Positions 15,587-23,656 of a stretch of DNA of 31,873 nucleotides are shown here, piece after piece. This stretch comes from Rickettsia typhi. Its GTDB lineage: Bacteria > Pseudomonadota > Alphaproteobacteria > Rickettsiales > UBA1997. The stretch spans positions 1-31,873 of the forward strand of contig CAMCFD010000004.1 in assembly GCA_945874115.1 (NCBI GenBank), given 5' to 3'. The translations under genes and the position numbers were made by a program. The notes under the pieces were generated by a model. It did no database searches. It saw nothing but the letters and a program-made list of their open reading frames with translations, and was not told the origin of the DNA. Each line of letters begins with the position of its first letter. Within the stretch, counting starts at the first letter, position 1.

Positions 15587-17833
15587 TCAACCACCACTGA
15601 TAATTTTTAAGCAATCTTCATAATCAAATAATTTTAACAAAACCCGAAATTTCGCGCTCTTGACCTCACTTAGTTTTTCATCTTCATTCAAAATAACCTG
15701 CGCATTTTTGCTCGCGATTTTTAACAAATCGAGATCAGTTTCAAGGTCGGCAATATTGAATTGGGGCATTCCACTTTGTTTTGTGCCAAGCATTTCGCCA
15801 CTTCCGCGCAATTTTAAATCTTCTTCGGCAATAAAAAATCCGTCATTGCTTTCGCGCATTGTTTTCAGACGCTCTTGCGCGATTTTGCCATATTTTTTTC
15901 CGTATAGCAAAATGCAATAAGATTTTTTGTCGCTTCGACCAACTCGTCCACGAAGTTGATGAAGCTGTGAAAGTCCGAAATTTTCAGCGTTTTCAATAAC
16001 AATAATTGTCGCATCGGGCACATCAACGCCAACTTCAATAACCGTTGTCGCAACCAGAATTTGTGGGCTTTTTTCGTCGTTGCGAAGCTTAAAATTCTCC
16101 ATAATTTCTTCTTTTTGCGCCGATTTCATTTTGCCGTGAATCATCGCCACTTTTTCTTCACCGAAAATTTTTTGCAGCTCTTTATGTTTAGCCTCGACAG
16201 ATTGCAAAAGTGGCTCTTGAGGCGCATCAGCATTGCCTTGCGAATCGTCACCATCAACATCTTCAATCATCGGGCAAATCCAATAAACCTTCTCGCCCCT
16301 TTCAAGCGCTCGCTTCACGCCATCAAAAACATCACCCGCCGCATTTTGCGATTTCACCAAAGTGTCGATTTTAAGCCTGTTTGCGGGTTTTTCGTCCAAA
16401 ATAGAAATGTCCATATCGCCATAAAAACTCATCATCAAACTTCGTGGAATGGGCGTCGCGCTCATCAACAACACATCAACATCTTTGCCTTTTTCTACCA
16501 ATTTCAAGCGCTGCATGACGCCAAAACGATGCTGTTCATCAATCACCGCAAGACCCAAATCAGCAAACTCAACGTCGTCTTGCAAGACGGCGTGCGTGCC
16601 GATTAAAATATCGATTTTTCCTTCACGCAAATTGCGCAAAATTTTCTCACGTTGCGACTTTTTAGTTTTCGCGGTCAAAATTTCAATCACGGGAATTTTT
16701 TTCTGCGAATTTGTTGCTCGAGTTTTTGACGAAGAACTCTCGGCGCCAGAATCGCCAAGAAGCCTCTTGAAATAAGCGAAATGTTGATCAGCCAAAATCG
16801 AAATCGGCACAACAACACAAGCTTGCTTGCCACAAGAAACCGCAAGCAAACAAGCGTGAATCGCAACAATCGTCTTGCCCGAGCCCACGTCGCCCTGCAA
16901 AAGTCGCAACATCGTTTTTGGCGACAACATATTTTGGCGAATTTCGTCCGCCGCCTTCATCTGCGCGTTTGTAGGCGCAAAAGGCAATGACCGCAAAAAT
17001 TCCTCAGCGCGCTCATCGCAAATTTCTGGCATCGGTTTAGTTTTTTCTTCGCGCCGACGAACCAACATCATCGCGATTTGCCAAGATAAAAGCTCGTCAT
17101 ATTTCAAGCGCTGCAAGGCTTTTTGCTGAGTAATTTCAGACATCGGCGCATTATTTGAATCTTTCAAGCCAAAATTATGCAATGCTTTAAAAGCCGGCAC
17201 AAACAGCGGCCAACCTTGTTTCTCACGCAAATTTTTATCAATCCAATCGTTATTTTTCGCTTTTTCTTCGTCAAATCTAGCGTCCAAAAACTTCAAAATC
17301 TCAACAATTTTCGCGCGCAAAAACTTCTGCGTAAGCACGCCAGATAAGGGATAGACTATATTTTCGCGCGGCAATTCATCAATTTTTTGCGCATCAACAA
17401 TTTCAAGCGGATGAGTAATCTGATTTTCACTTAAAGATTTGTTCAAAACCCCAAGAACCGCTATTTCGCGCCCCACCGCAAGCTTTTCCATTTGCCCTGG
17501 ATAAGTTTTAAAAAACACCAAATTCACAAAGCCCGTCGGCGAATAACCCACAATTTTATAAGGTTGACGCCGATTTTCTGGCTTAATATGAGCTTCAATT
17601 TTCAACTTCAAAACCACCAAGGCGTCACTTTGAACCTCGAATAATTTCGGACAAAATAAAATACTCTCAAACCTTGAAGGTCTAAGCAATAACAAGTTAA
17701 ATAATTTGTTCTTTCCAATTAAATTAACCAAATTTTTCTCAAAAAATTCAGCAACATTTTTTAAAATTGAAAAAGGCGAATTGAGAAATTGCAGAGTTGA
17801 AAAATCGTGATATTTTATCAATCTTTTCGACAT
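15587..17833 (-). CDS. recG: ATP-dependent DNA helicase RecG
   Basis: RecG is a double-stranded DNA translocase that reverses stalled forks and processes branched DNA and R-loops. The 748-aa protein has an N-terminal wedge/OB region (about 60-150, including KIVGYSPTGFVNLVFF) and a superfamily 2 helicase core. Walker A GDVGSGKT is at 314-321 and the DEQH box at 432-435. MSATPIPRSL is motif III, and VATTVIEVGVDVPDATIIVI and QLHQLRGRVGRSDKKSYC are motifs V and VI. The C-terminal segment has LKLRGSGEMLGTKQSG, specific to RecG. It is longer than usual (about 690 aa) because of two low-complexity inserts: residues 361-379, rich in S and T, and about 525-545, rich in D, G and A. The start at 17833 has no Shine-Dalgarno motif. 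Confidence 0.96.
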   Translation of the reverse strand: MSKRLIKYHDFSTLQFLNSPFSILKNVAEFFEKNLVNLIGKNKLFNLLLLRPSRFESILFCPKLFEVQSDALVVLKLKIEAHIKPENRRQPYKIVGYSPTGFVNLVFFKTYPGQMEKLAVGREIAVLGVLNKSLSENQITHPLEIVDAQKIDELPRENIVYPLSGVLTQKFLRAKIVEILKFLDARFDEEKAKNNDWIDKNLREKQGWPLFVPAFKALHNFGLKDSNNAPMSEITQQKALQRLKYDELLSWQIAMMLVRRREEKTKPMPEICDERAEEFLRSLPFAPTNAQMKAADEIRQNMLSPKTMLRLLQGDVGSGKTIVAIHACLLAVSCGKQACVVVPISILADQHFAYFKRLLGDSGAESSSSKTRATNSQKKIPVIEILTAKTKKSQREKILRNLREGKIDILIGTHAVLQDDVEFADLGLAVIDEQHRFGVMQRLKLVEKGKDVDVLLMSATPIPRSLMMSFYGDMDISILDEKPANRLKIDTLVKSQNAAGDVFDGVKRALERGEKVYWICPMIEDVDGDDSQGNADAPQEPLLQSVEAKHKELQKIFGEEKVAMIHGKMKSAQKEEIMENFKLRNDEKSPQILVATTVIEVGVDVPDATIIVIENAENFGLSQLHQLRGRVGRSDKKSYCILLYGKKYGKIAQERLKTMRESNDGFFIAEEDLKLRGSGEMLGTKQSGMPQFNIADLETDLDLLKIASKNAQVILNEDEKLSEVKSAKFRVLLKLFDYEDCLKIISGG

Positions 17834-18027
17834 TTTTTAGATTTTACCAGATTTTAAAAACTAGAATTATCGCACGCTAAAACTAAGATTTACTATTTTT
17901 AACAAGGAAATTTGAGGAAAAATTGCGACAAAAAATATAATTTGCATCAAGCAACGCAACGTTATTATTCGAGCAAATTCTTGCCAAAAATTCGAAGTTA
18001 AAAATAGACAAACTTATTTTAGCATTA

Positions 18028-18465
18028 TTATTCTTCGCCGCGCGCATCACGACGCTTCTCATCGCGCGCCTTTATTGACTCGCGCTTATCATAAAGTTTT
18101 TTTCCTTTCGCAAGTCCAAGCAAAACTTTCGCCCTTCCTTTTCTAAAATAAATTTTCAAAGGAATCACAGAATAGCCCTTTTGCGCCATTTTGCCGACAA
18201 TTTTCCCCATCTCTTTTTTATGCAAAAGCAATTTTCTTTTGCGTCGCGGCTCGTGATTAAATTTATTGGCGCCTCCATATTCGCTAATCATGCCATTGAC
18301 CAAAAACAGCTCGCTATTTGCTTCAGCAGCATAAGCATCATTAAGGTTTGCGCGCCCATCTCGCAAAGATTTCACTTCGCTTCCAACCAGCATAATTCCC
18401 GCTTCAATCTCTTCTTCTATCGTATAATTAAAATATGCTTTTCTGTTTTGTGCAATAATTTTCAT
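18028..18465 (-). CDS. smpB: SsrA-binding protein SmpB
   Basis: SmpB binds tmRNA and brings it to stalled ribosomes during trans-translation. The 145-aa product has the whole conserved beta-barrel: QNRKAYFNYTIEEEIEAGIM, LVGSEVKSLRDGRANLNDAY and PRRKRKLLLHKKEMGKI. KGYSVIPLKIYFRKGRAKV and LLGLAKGKKLYDKRE follow, and the basic C-terminal tail KARDEKRRDARGEE reaches into the decoding site. AAGGAAAAAG upstream of the ATG at 18465 is a plausible Shine-Dalgarno region. The glycosyltransferase gene ends two bases before the start, so they are one operon. The ssrA gene itself was not found in this window. Confidence 0.96.
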   Translation of the reverse strand: MKIIAQNRKAYFNYTIEEEIEAGIMLVGSEVKSLRDGRANLNDAYAAEANSELFLVNGMISEYGGANKFNHEPRRKRKLLLHKKEMGKIVGKMAQKGYSVIPLKIYFRKGRAKVLLGLAKGKKLYDKRESIKARDEKRRDARGEE

Positions 18466-18467
18466 AA

Positions 18468-19553
18468 CTATCTTTTTCCTTTCAAAATTTCCACAAAAAG
18501 CTTTTCTAGCCCAGAAATCACAACATTAGCTTCATATTTCTCAAAGAATTTTTTATGAGCATTTATAGCCAATTTTTTCGCGAATTCCTGATCATTATTG
18601 AGTCTCATAATTTCGCGCGCCAACAATTCTGGCATTTTTTTTGCATCATCTTTCGAAACTTTAATGCCATCAACTTCGTGATCGATAATCTCTTCTGGGC
18701 CCCAACTATTGCTGGTTATAATCGGCGTGTTATAAAGCATCGCCTCAAGCAAAACTATTCCAAAAGTTTCGCTTGAAGATGGCAACATAAAAATATCAAT
18801 ATTTTCAAAAAAAGTTTTTTTATCATCGGTCCATCCCAAAACTTTGAAGTTTTTTTCAAGGCCCAAATCGCGCGCCAACTCTTCGAGTTCTTTTTGCTTA
18901 GTCCCCACTCCGCCAATCACATATTCGCATTCAAAACCCTGATCTTTCAAAATTTTCATCGCATATAAAACCTTATCGAAATTTTTCTCAGGATAAATTC
19001 GCCCCAAAGACCCAAGTTTCAAAGGCTTGCGGAATTGTGGCTTTTCTAAAAATTTATAATCTTGCGCCACCTCAATCATATTTGGCACCGCAACCGCTCT
19101 ATTTTTCGGCATTCCTGCCTCAATTAATTTTTGCGTAAAATAAGAATTCACCGCCAAAACATAATCAGCCTTCAAAAACTTTTCGACTTTAATGCCGTGA
19201 TTTATCACGATCAATGGCGCTTTGCTACAAGTTAAAAACTTCGCGATTCTTACAAAATAAAGTGCGCGCTTCGAATGACATAAAACAATTTCAGGGCGAA
19301 ATTTATAAAATAATTTCGTCATCTTAAATATTGTCAAAACATCAAATCTTGCAAATGCCGACATGGTTTCGACCTTACAGCCACATTGCTCTACTTTATC
19401 AATATAGGATATGCCTTTTTGCACAACAGACACAACATTATGTCCGAATTTCACAAAATATTTTGAATAATCTATAAAACAACGCTCGACGCCAAACACT
19501 TGATTGTCGTGAGTCGCCTTGTTGTGATTGAACAAAATATTTAATATTCTCAT
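18468..19553 (-). CDS. Glycosyltransferase family 4
   Basis: The 361-aa product is a GT-B fold retaining glycosyltransferase that probably adds a sugar to lipopolysaccharide or another envelope glycan from a nucleotide-sugar donor. From the ATG at 19553 it begins MRILNILFNHNKATHDNQVF, a normal GT4 start. The N-terminal acceptor domain has EIVLCHSKRALYFVRI. The C-terminal donor domain begins at LKLGSLGRIYPEKNFDKVLY and contains the EX7E motif ETFGIVLLE inside PSSSETFGIVLLEAMLYNTP, then GPEEIIDHEVDG. The frame could extend to 19607, but the extra residues (MAVILWWVYCFSNFALKN) do not fit the family. The exact sugar is unknown. smpB follows after two bases. Confidence 0.88.
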   Translation of the reverse strand: MRILNILFNHNKATHDNQVFGVERCFIDYSKYFVKFGHNVVSVVQKGISYIDKVEQCGCKVETMSAFARFDVLTIFKMTKLFYKFRPEIVLCHSKRALYFVRIAKFLTCSKAPLIVINHGIKVEKFLKADYVLAVNSYFTQKLIEAGMPKNRAVAVPNMIEVAQDYKFLEKPQFRKPLKLGSLGRIYPEKNFDKVLYAMKILKDQGFECEYVIGGVGTKQKELEELARDLGLEKNFKVLGWTDDKKTFFENIDIFMLPSSSETFGIVLLEAMLYNTPIITSNSWGPEEIIDHEVDGIKVSKDDAKKMPELLAREIMRLNNDQEFAKKLAINAHKKFFEKYEANVVISGLEKLFVEILKGKR

Positions 19554-19742
19554 ATTTTTTAAAGCAAAGTTAGAAAAACAATAAACCCACCATAAGATTA
19601 CTGCCAAGCGGCGAGAAAGTCAAGAAAGCGAATTTTGATAATAACGAATAGTGAAAAAATAAACGCATAATTTTGCTTGAAACTCTCTATTTAAAAGGTC
19701 AAGCAACTGTTTAGCTTTATATTCTTAGCCATTTCTTGCGCA

Positions 19743-19795
19743 TTTAGGCAAAATAATTGAGATTTAGACCGAAATTAGAAACGTATTGGCATTAA
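19743..19795. repeat. Short dispersed intergenic repeat, copy 1
   Basis: TTTAGGCAAAATAATT (19743-19758) followed by GAG, and TGGCATTAA about 44 bases on (19787-19795), recur in the same order at 23546-23593. The DNA between is diverged. The segment lies in the glycosyltransferase-M23 intergenic region and codes for nothing recognisable. The pair could be relics of a repeat family or chance. Confidence 0.4.
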
Positions 19796-19821
19796 TATTT
19801 CCTAAGAAAAAATGAACTTGC

Positions 19822-19840
19822 AGCGCCGAAACACGGCGCT
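19822..19840 (-). terminator. Possible terminator hairpin after the M23 peptidase gene
   Basis: AGCGCCG and CGGCGCT form a perfect 7-bp GC-rich stem around a 5-nt loop, 19 bases past the M23 stop codon. On the minus strand the T-rich run (TTTTTT, near 19812) begins only after nine other bases, so the fit to a rho-independent terminator is partial. Confidence 0.4.
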
Positions 19841-19858
19841 TTCGACAGAAATATCGCG

Positions 19859-21247
19859 CTATTTTAGATTAATAAGCGCGTTTTTACGATGCCTTTCAAT
19901 ATTATCACGACTTATCATAAATCGACTCAAATCAGCGCCAACCAATCGCACACCCGAAACCGCTTTAACTTTCGCCGGATCAATCACGCGACCATTTTCA
20001 ACCACCTCAAAATGCAGATGCGGCCCAGTTGAACGACCCGTCGTACCAACATAAGCGATAATATCGCCCTGCTTCACTTTCGAGCCAACTCTATATTTCC
20101 CAAAACGACTCGCGTGGGCGTAAGCCGTAGAATATTTATCATTGTGCTTAATTTTAACGAAGTTTCCATAACTTCCGAAACGCGAAGAATAAACAATCGT
20201 GCCGTTTCCGGCCGCAAAAATTGGCGTTCCTGTCGGTGCCGCAAAATCAACGCCTTTGTGCAATTTCGAATAACCAAGAACTGGATGACGCCTAAAACCA
20301 AAGCCCGATGAAATTCGCGCCCCGTTAACCGGCGTTCTAAGCAAAGACTTTCTCACGCTATTTCCTTTTTTATCAAAATATTCAGTTTCCCCGCTTCTCA
20401 CTTGATGCGCATACATTTCAATTTCACGCCCACGCAACTTTAAAAACGAGAACAACACAGAGCCATCGCGCACTTTGCGACCATTTTCAGTGTAATAACT
20501 CTCAACCAAAATCTCGAAAGCATCGCCACTTCTGATGTCGCGCTGAAAGTCGACGTCATATCCATAAAGCGCAATCATATTCATCACCGCGTTTGGCGAG
20601 GCTCCGGCGTCTGTCGCGTCAACAAACAAGCCATTTTTAATCACGCCAACATATTTCACAATTTTCTTAACCAGAACTTGTTTTATCTCTTTCGCCTTAT
20701 ATTCGCCACTCTCAAGCCTCGTCACCACATATTCAATTTCTGGCGAAATCACCACCTTAAACTCGCTCAAAAAAACCTCGCGCTTCATATTTTCGAGGCT
20801 CTGCTCATTTTTATTATAACTAACCTTAATCTTATATTTCGCAATCATGCTGGTTCCAACCGATATCGTGCGCGGTGAATAAACTTTTTTCAAAGCATTC
20901 AAAATTGCGAAAGTATCAGACTCGCCAAGCCCAATATCAATAAGAAAATTCAACATATTGTCGCCGGGCTTTATGCGCCTTTCAACAATTTGAACTTGGT
21001 CAAAATCTAAAGTTTTCCCATCTTGCGTAATGTGAATTTTTATCGGATGTTGCCTTTGCGCAACTTTTTGCTTCTCTTTATAATCAACTATATAATGCTG
21101 AACATAAAGAACGCCGTTAAAAAGTAAAAAAGTTATGAGAATTGCAATCGAAATTGGTCGAAAAGCTCGGTGATCGATGATTTTTTCAATTAATTCTAAA
21201 ATTTTTTCAAAATTAATTTTTTTAGTTTTGCGGGAAGATCTTTTCAA
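19859..21247 (-). CDS. Membrane-anchored M23 family peptidoglycan endopeptidase (MepM-like)
   Basis: The 462-aa protein has a basic cytoplasmic N-terminus, one membrane segment (about 31-49, PISIAILITFLLFNGVLYVQ), then a periplasmic part. Residues 85-135 (VERRIKPGDNMLNFLIDIGL and onward) form the OapA/LysM-like adapter seen in MepM. The LytM domain starts near 305. Its zinc ligands are visible: H330 and D334 in HKGVDF, H378 in AYAHAS, H410 and H412 in GPHLHFEV. Such enzymes cut peptide cross-links so that the cell wall can grow. The frame opens with TTG at 21247; no ATG occurs before the membrane segment, so this non-ATG start is probably real. The gene is divergent from carD. The region upstream (21248-21373) shows no clear minus-strand promoter. 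Confidence 0.92.
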   Translation of the reverse strand: MKRSSRKTKKINFEKILELIEKIIDHRAFRPISIAILITFLLFNGVLYVQHYIVDYKEKQKVAQRQHPIKIHITQDGKTLDFDQVQIVERRIKPGDNMLNFLIDIGLGESDTFAILNALKKVYSPRTISVGTSMIAKYKIKVSYNKNEQSLENMKREVFLSEFKVVISPEIEYVVTRLESGEYKAKEIKQVLVKKIVKYVGVIKNGLFVDATDAGASPNAVMNMIALYGYDVDFQRDIRSGDAFEILVESYYTENGRKVRDGSVLFSFLKLRGREIEMYAHQVRSGETEYFDKKGNSVRKSLLRTPVNGARISSGFGFRRHPVLGYSKLHKGVDFAAPTGTPIFAAGNGTIVYSSRFGSYGNFVKIKHNDKYSTAYAHASRFGKYRVGSKVKQGDIIAYVGTTGRSTGPHLHFEVVENGRVIDPAKVKAVSGVRLVGADLSRFMISRDNIERHRKNALINLK

Positions 21248-21373
21248 AATTCTCTAAAAATTAAGGTTTATACTGCAATTTTAAGCAAAAACATCTAAAA
21301 AATGATGAATTTTTGCCAAAAATGCCATTTTTCTGGTCATTTTCGACTTTTTAAAAAAATTCTAAAAAAACCC

Positions 21374-21402
21374 TTGCAAGAGGTCAAAAAATATGGTATA
21401 CT
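21374..21402 (+). promoter_or_regulatory. Promoter P1 of the carD-lolD operon
   Basis: TTGCAA (21374-21379) and TATACT (21397-21402) are separated by 17 bases. TATG at 21392-21395 ends just before the -10 box and may act as an extended -10. Transcription would start near 21409 and yield a leader of about 207 nt before the carD start. Confidence 0.7.
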
Positions 21403-21412
21403 ACACATCCCC

Positions 21413-21527
21413 CCTAATTTTAAGCAAAATTGGGCCGGATCTGTTTTTCACGAAAAATTGCTAAAATTGCAATTTAGGCGAAACGATTTCTATCGAGAAA
21501 TCGGTTTTGAAAATTGGTATCAAAACC
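21413..21527 (+). promoter_or_regulatory. Hairpin-rich leader upstream of carD (four consecutive inverted repeats)
   Basis: Four inverted repeats follow one another just after promoter P1. H1: CCTAATTTT (21413-21421) with AAAATTGGG (21426-21434), 9 bp, loop AAGC. H2: AAATTGC (21455-21461) with GCAATTT (21469-21475), 7 bp. H3: CGATTTCT (21484-21491) with AGAAATCG (21496-21503), 8 bp, loop ATCG. H4: GGTTTTGA (21503-21510) with TCAAAACC (21520-21527), 8 bp. H3 and H4 share base 21503. No U-run directly follows H4. It may be a structured 5' leader, a processed small RNA, or, for H4, an operator over promoter P2. It matches no RNA family that I can recognise. Confidence 0.6.
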
Positions 21528-21536
21528 AACTATAAT
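21507..21536 (+). promoter_or_regulatory. Promoter P2 of carD
   Basis: TTGAAA (21507-21512) and a perfect TATAAT (21531-21536) are spaced by 18 bases, about 80 bases before the carD ATG. The inverted repeat GGTTTTGA/TCAAAACC covers the -35 box and most of the spacer, so binding of a dimeric regulator there could block this promoter. Confidence 0.55.
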
Positions 21537-21615
21537 ATTTTCAAAATTAAATTAATATCGCTATTTAAGAATTTTAGAATTTTTTTTAAAAAAATCAACA
21601 ACATAACGAACAACT

Positions 21616-22755
21616 ATGAAAAGTAAAAATAAAAAGGCGAAAAAAATTGCGAAAAAAACTAATTCAAAATTGGTAAAGAAAAAACCATTGCAAGCTAAAA
21701 GCAAAACGGTTGCAAAAAAATCGGCGCCAAAAAATAAAGCAAAAACTAAGCCCGTGAAGGCCTTGAAAAAAACGGAGAAAAAGACTAAAAATTCTGCCCA
21801 GAAAAACAAAATAAAAGCAAAAACAAATAAGCTAAAAGACAAGAAGCTGGTCAATAAAAAAGTTAAAACAAAAATAAAAACGGCAAAAAAACCAGTTAAA
21901 AAAATTGAAAAAAAATTGAAAAAACCAGCTTTGCCGGTTAAAAAAACACCAGATAAAAAAAATAAAGGTAAAAAAATCGCAAAAATTCTTGAAGCAAGAA
22001 ACGCAAAAAATGAAAAAGTCGCGAAAGAAAAAATCGTAAAAATCGAAGTTAATAATGTTGTTGATTTGCGCGCAAAATTCGCCGAAAAGAAAGTCAGTTT
22101 CAAAATTAATGATTACGTAATTTATCCATCTCACGGCATTGGAAAAATCATAGACATCGAAACCACGATGGTTTTAGGACAAGATTTCAGCTGTTATTTA
22201 ATGTATTTTGAAAAAGAAAAACTAACTATTAAAGTTCCGTTGAAAAACGCTGAAAACATTGGACTTAGACCACTTGCATCGAAAGAGCAAATGGATGAAG
22301 TTTTCACGATTTTAAGAAGCGGTGTCAAGAAAATGAAAGGGATGTGGAGTCGCCGCGCTCAAGAATATGAGTCAAAAATCAACTCAGGAAATATAATCGA
22401 ATTGGCCGAAGTTTTGCGCGATTTAGCGCGCGACATCGAAGACGGCGAACGCTCTTATAGCGAGAGAATAATCTATGAAACTGCTGTTTCTAGACTTGCG
22501 GCCGAATATGGTGCGGTTTATAAAGTTGACGCCGAAGCCGCAAAAGAAGCCGTAATTTCAACCGCGAAAGACAAGCTTAACTCTGACAATAAAGTCGTGG
22601 TGAGCGACGAATTTGAATATGATTTGCCAAAAGATGATGAGGAAGACGAAATCGAAGAAGAGGCCGAAGAAGAAGAGGACGAAGATGAAGAAGAGGAAGA
22701 AGATTTTGACGATGAAGATTTTGATGACGAAAAGCCAAAAAAGAGGAGAAAATAA
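21616..22755 (+). CDS. carD: CarD-family RNA polymerase-binding regulator with histone-H1-like N-terminus and acidic tail
   Basis: CarD/CdnL proteins bind the RNA polymerase beta subunit and stabilise open complexes, notably at rRNA promoters. The 379-aa protein has three parts. Residues 1-140 are lysine-rich: 45 of the first 100 residues are lysine, with much A, N, T and P, as in histone H1-like proteins. Residues about 161-310 form the CarD domain: FKINDYVIYPSHGIGKIIDI (Tudor-like RNA polymerase-interaction part), LTIKVPLKNAENIGLRPL, and the helical DNA-binding part with GMWSRRAQEYESKINSG, RDLARD and SYSERIIYETA. Residues 331-373 are acidic (33 of 43 are D or E), followed by KPKKRRK. Ordinary CarD proteins are 160-180 aa. 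The ATG at 21616 has no Shine-Dalgarno motif. lolD starts directly after the stop codon. Long antisense frames here are composition artefacts. Confidence 0.9.
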   Translation: MKSKNKKAKKIAKKTNSKLVKKKPLQAKSKTVAKKSAPKNKAKTKPVKALKKTEKKTKNSAQKNKIKAKTNKLKDKKLVNKKVKTKIKTAKKPVKKIEKKLKKPALPVKKTPDKKNKGKKIAKILEARNAKNEKVAKEKIVKIEVNNVVDLRAKFAEKKVSFKINDYVIYPSHGIGKIIDIETTMVLGQDFSCYLMYFEKEKLTIKVPLKNAENIGLRPLASKEQMDEVFTILRSGVKKMKGMWSRRAQEYESKINSGNIIELAEVLRDLARDIEDGERSYSERIIYETAVSRLAAEYGAVYKVDAEAAKEAVISTAKDKLNSDNKVVVSDEFEYDLPKDDEEDEIEEEAEEEEDEDEEEEEDFDDEDFDDEKPKKRRK

Positions 22756-23442
22756 ATGCCAAAAAGCAAAGATGGCAACGCTCTTGAGCTTGTCGATATT
22801 GTCAAAAAATTTGGGGCAAAAAACCAAAAAGTCGTCGCACTTGACGAAGTAAATTTGACATTGAAAAAAGGTGAAATTTGCGCGCTAATCGGACCTTCCG
22901 GCTCTGGCAAAACCACTCTACTTCAAATCGCCGGCTTGCTTGACAGCACAAATTCTGGGAAAATTTTCATCGACGGAATCGAAGCTTCAAAAGCTGACGA
23001 CAAAACCAGAACAAAAATTCGCCGAGAAAATATCGGCTTCATTTATCAATTTCACCATCTTTTGCCTGAGTTTTCGGCGCTTGAAAATGTCGCACTGCCC
23101 TTGTTGATTCGCGGCTTGAAAAAAGATGAGGCTTTTGCTGAAGCGAAAAAAATTCTCCACCTCGTTGATTTGCAAAACAGAATGGATCACAAGCCAACAG
23201 AACTTTCGGGTGGACAGCAACAGCGCACCGCGATTGCTCGCGCTATCGTCGGAAAACCATCATTAATTCTTGCGGACGAGCCAACCGGAAACCTTGATTC
23301 AGTTAATTCTTCAAACGTTTTTGATTTACTTCGAAATTTATCAAGCGACCTCAACATCGCCTGTTTATTGGTCACGCACAATCTTGAGCTTGCCAAAAAA
23401 TTGCCACGCCAAGTTGAAATTCGCGACGGGAAAATTGCTTAG
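22756..23442 (+). CDS. lolD: LolD, ATP-binding subunit of the lipoprotein-releasing ABC transporter
   Basis: LolD with LolC and LolE (or LolF) extracts outer-membrane lipoproteins from the inner membrane. The 228-aa product is a complete ABC ATPase: Walker A GPSGSGKT (46-53), Q-loop in IGFIYQFHHLLPEFSALENV, signature LSGGQQQR (150-157), Walker B ILADEP (171-176), D-loop TGNLD, and H-loop THN. YQFHHLLPEF and TGNLD are typical of the LolD/MacB group. The ATG follows the carD TAA directly, and AGAGGAG inside the end of carD is a good Shine-Dalgarno sequence, so translation is coupled. LolD is the likely member, but FtsE-like or MacB-like roles cannot be wholly excluded because the permease gene is not here. 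Confidence 0.85.
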   Translation: MPKSKDGNALELVDIVKKFGAKNQKVVALDEVNLTLKKGEICALIGPSGSGKTTLLQIAGLLDSTNSGKIFIDGIEASKADDKTRTKIRRENIGFIYQFHHLLPEFSALENVALPLLIRGLKKDEAFAEAKKILHLVDLQNRMDHKPTELSGGQQQRTAIARAIVGKPSLILADEPTGNLDSVNSSNVFDLLRNLSSDLNIACLLVTHNLELAKKLPRQVEIRDGKIA

Positions 23443-23545
23443 AAACCTCTCTTCATCAACTAGTTAAACATTTGGGCGAGAAGTTTTTGCGAATCAAGAA
23501 TCCGATCTCAATTAAACTTACACCATTTTCCATCAATGATTAGCC

Positions 23546-23593
23546 TTTAGGCAAAATAATTTGAGGATAATTATTAGCGAAAAATGGCATTAA
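23546..23593. repeat. Short dispersed intergenic repeat, copy 2
   Basis: TTTAGGCAAAATAATT (23546-23561) then TGAG, and TGGCATTAA (23585-23593), match copy 1 at 19743-19795 in order and approximate spacing. Adjacent AATAATT/AATTATT could form a 7-bp hairpin. It sits between the convergent lolD and PEGA lipoprotein genes; a hairpin could help end transcription, but there is no U-run. Confidence 0.4.
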
Positions 23594-23656
23594 AGAAGTG
23601 TCAAAACGAGAATTTCCAGCTATTCAAGCTCGCACAACCCTCGTCAAAGCGCCAAA

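Noticed and set aside
21302..21535. A 77-codon plus-strand frame before carD
   Set aside because: It spans promoter P1 and the hairpins and resembles no protein family. The promoter and stem structure explain the region better.
21561..22103. A 180-aa open frame on the minus strand, rich in F and L
   Set aside because: It is the antisense of the lysine-rich part of carD: AAA/AAG codons read as TTT/CTT. The composition explains the openness, and the sense strand has a clear CarD domain.
22518..22916. A serine-rich 132-aa frame on the minus strand
   Set aside because: It is antisense to the acidic tail of carD and the start of lolD (GAA/GAT read as TTC/ATC or TCT-type codons). No independent support.
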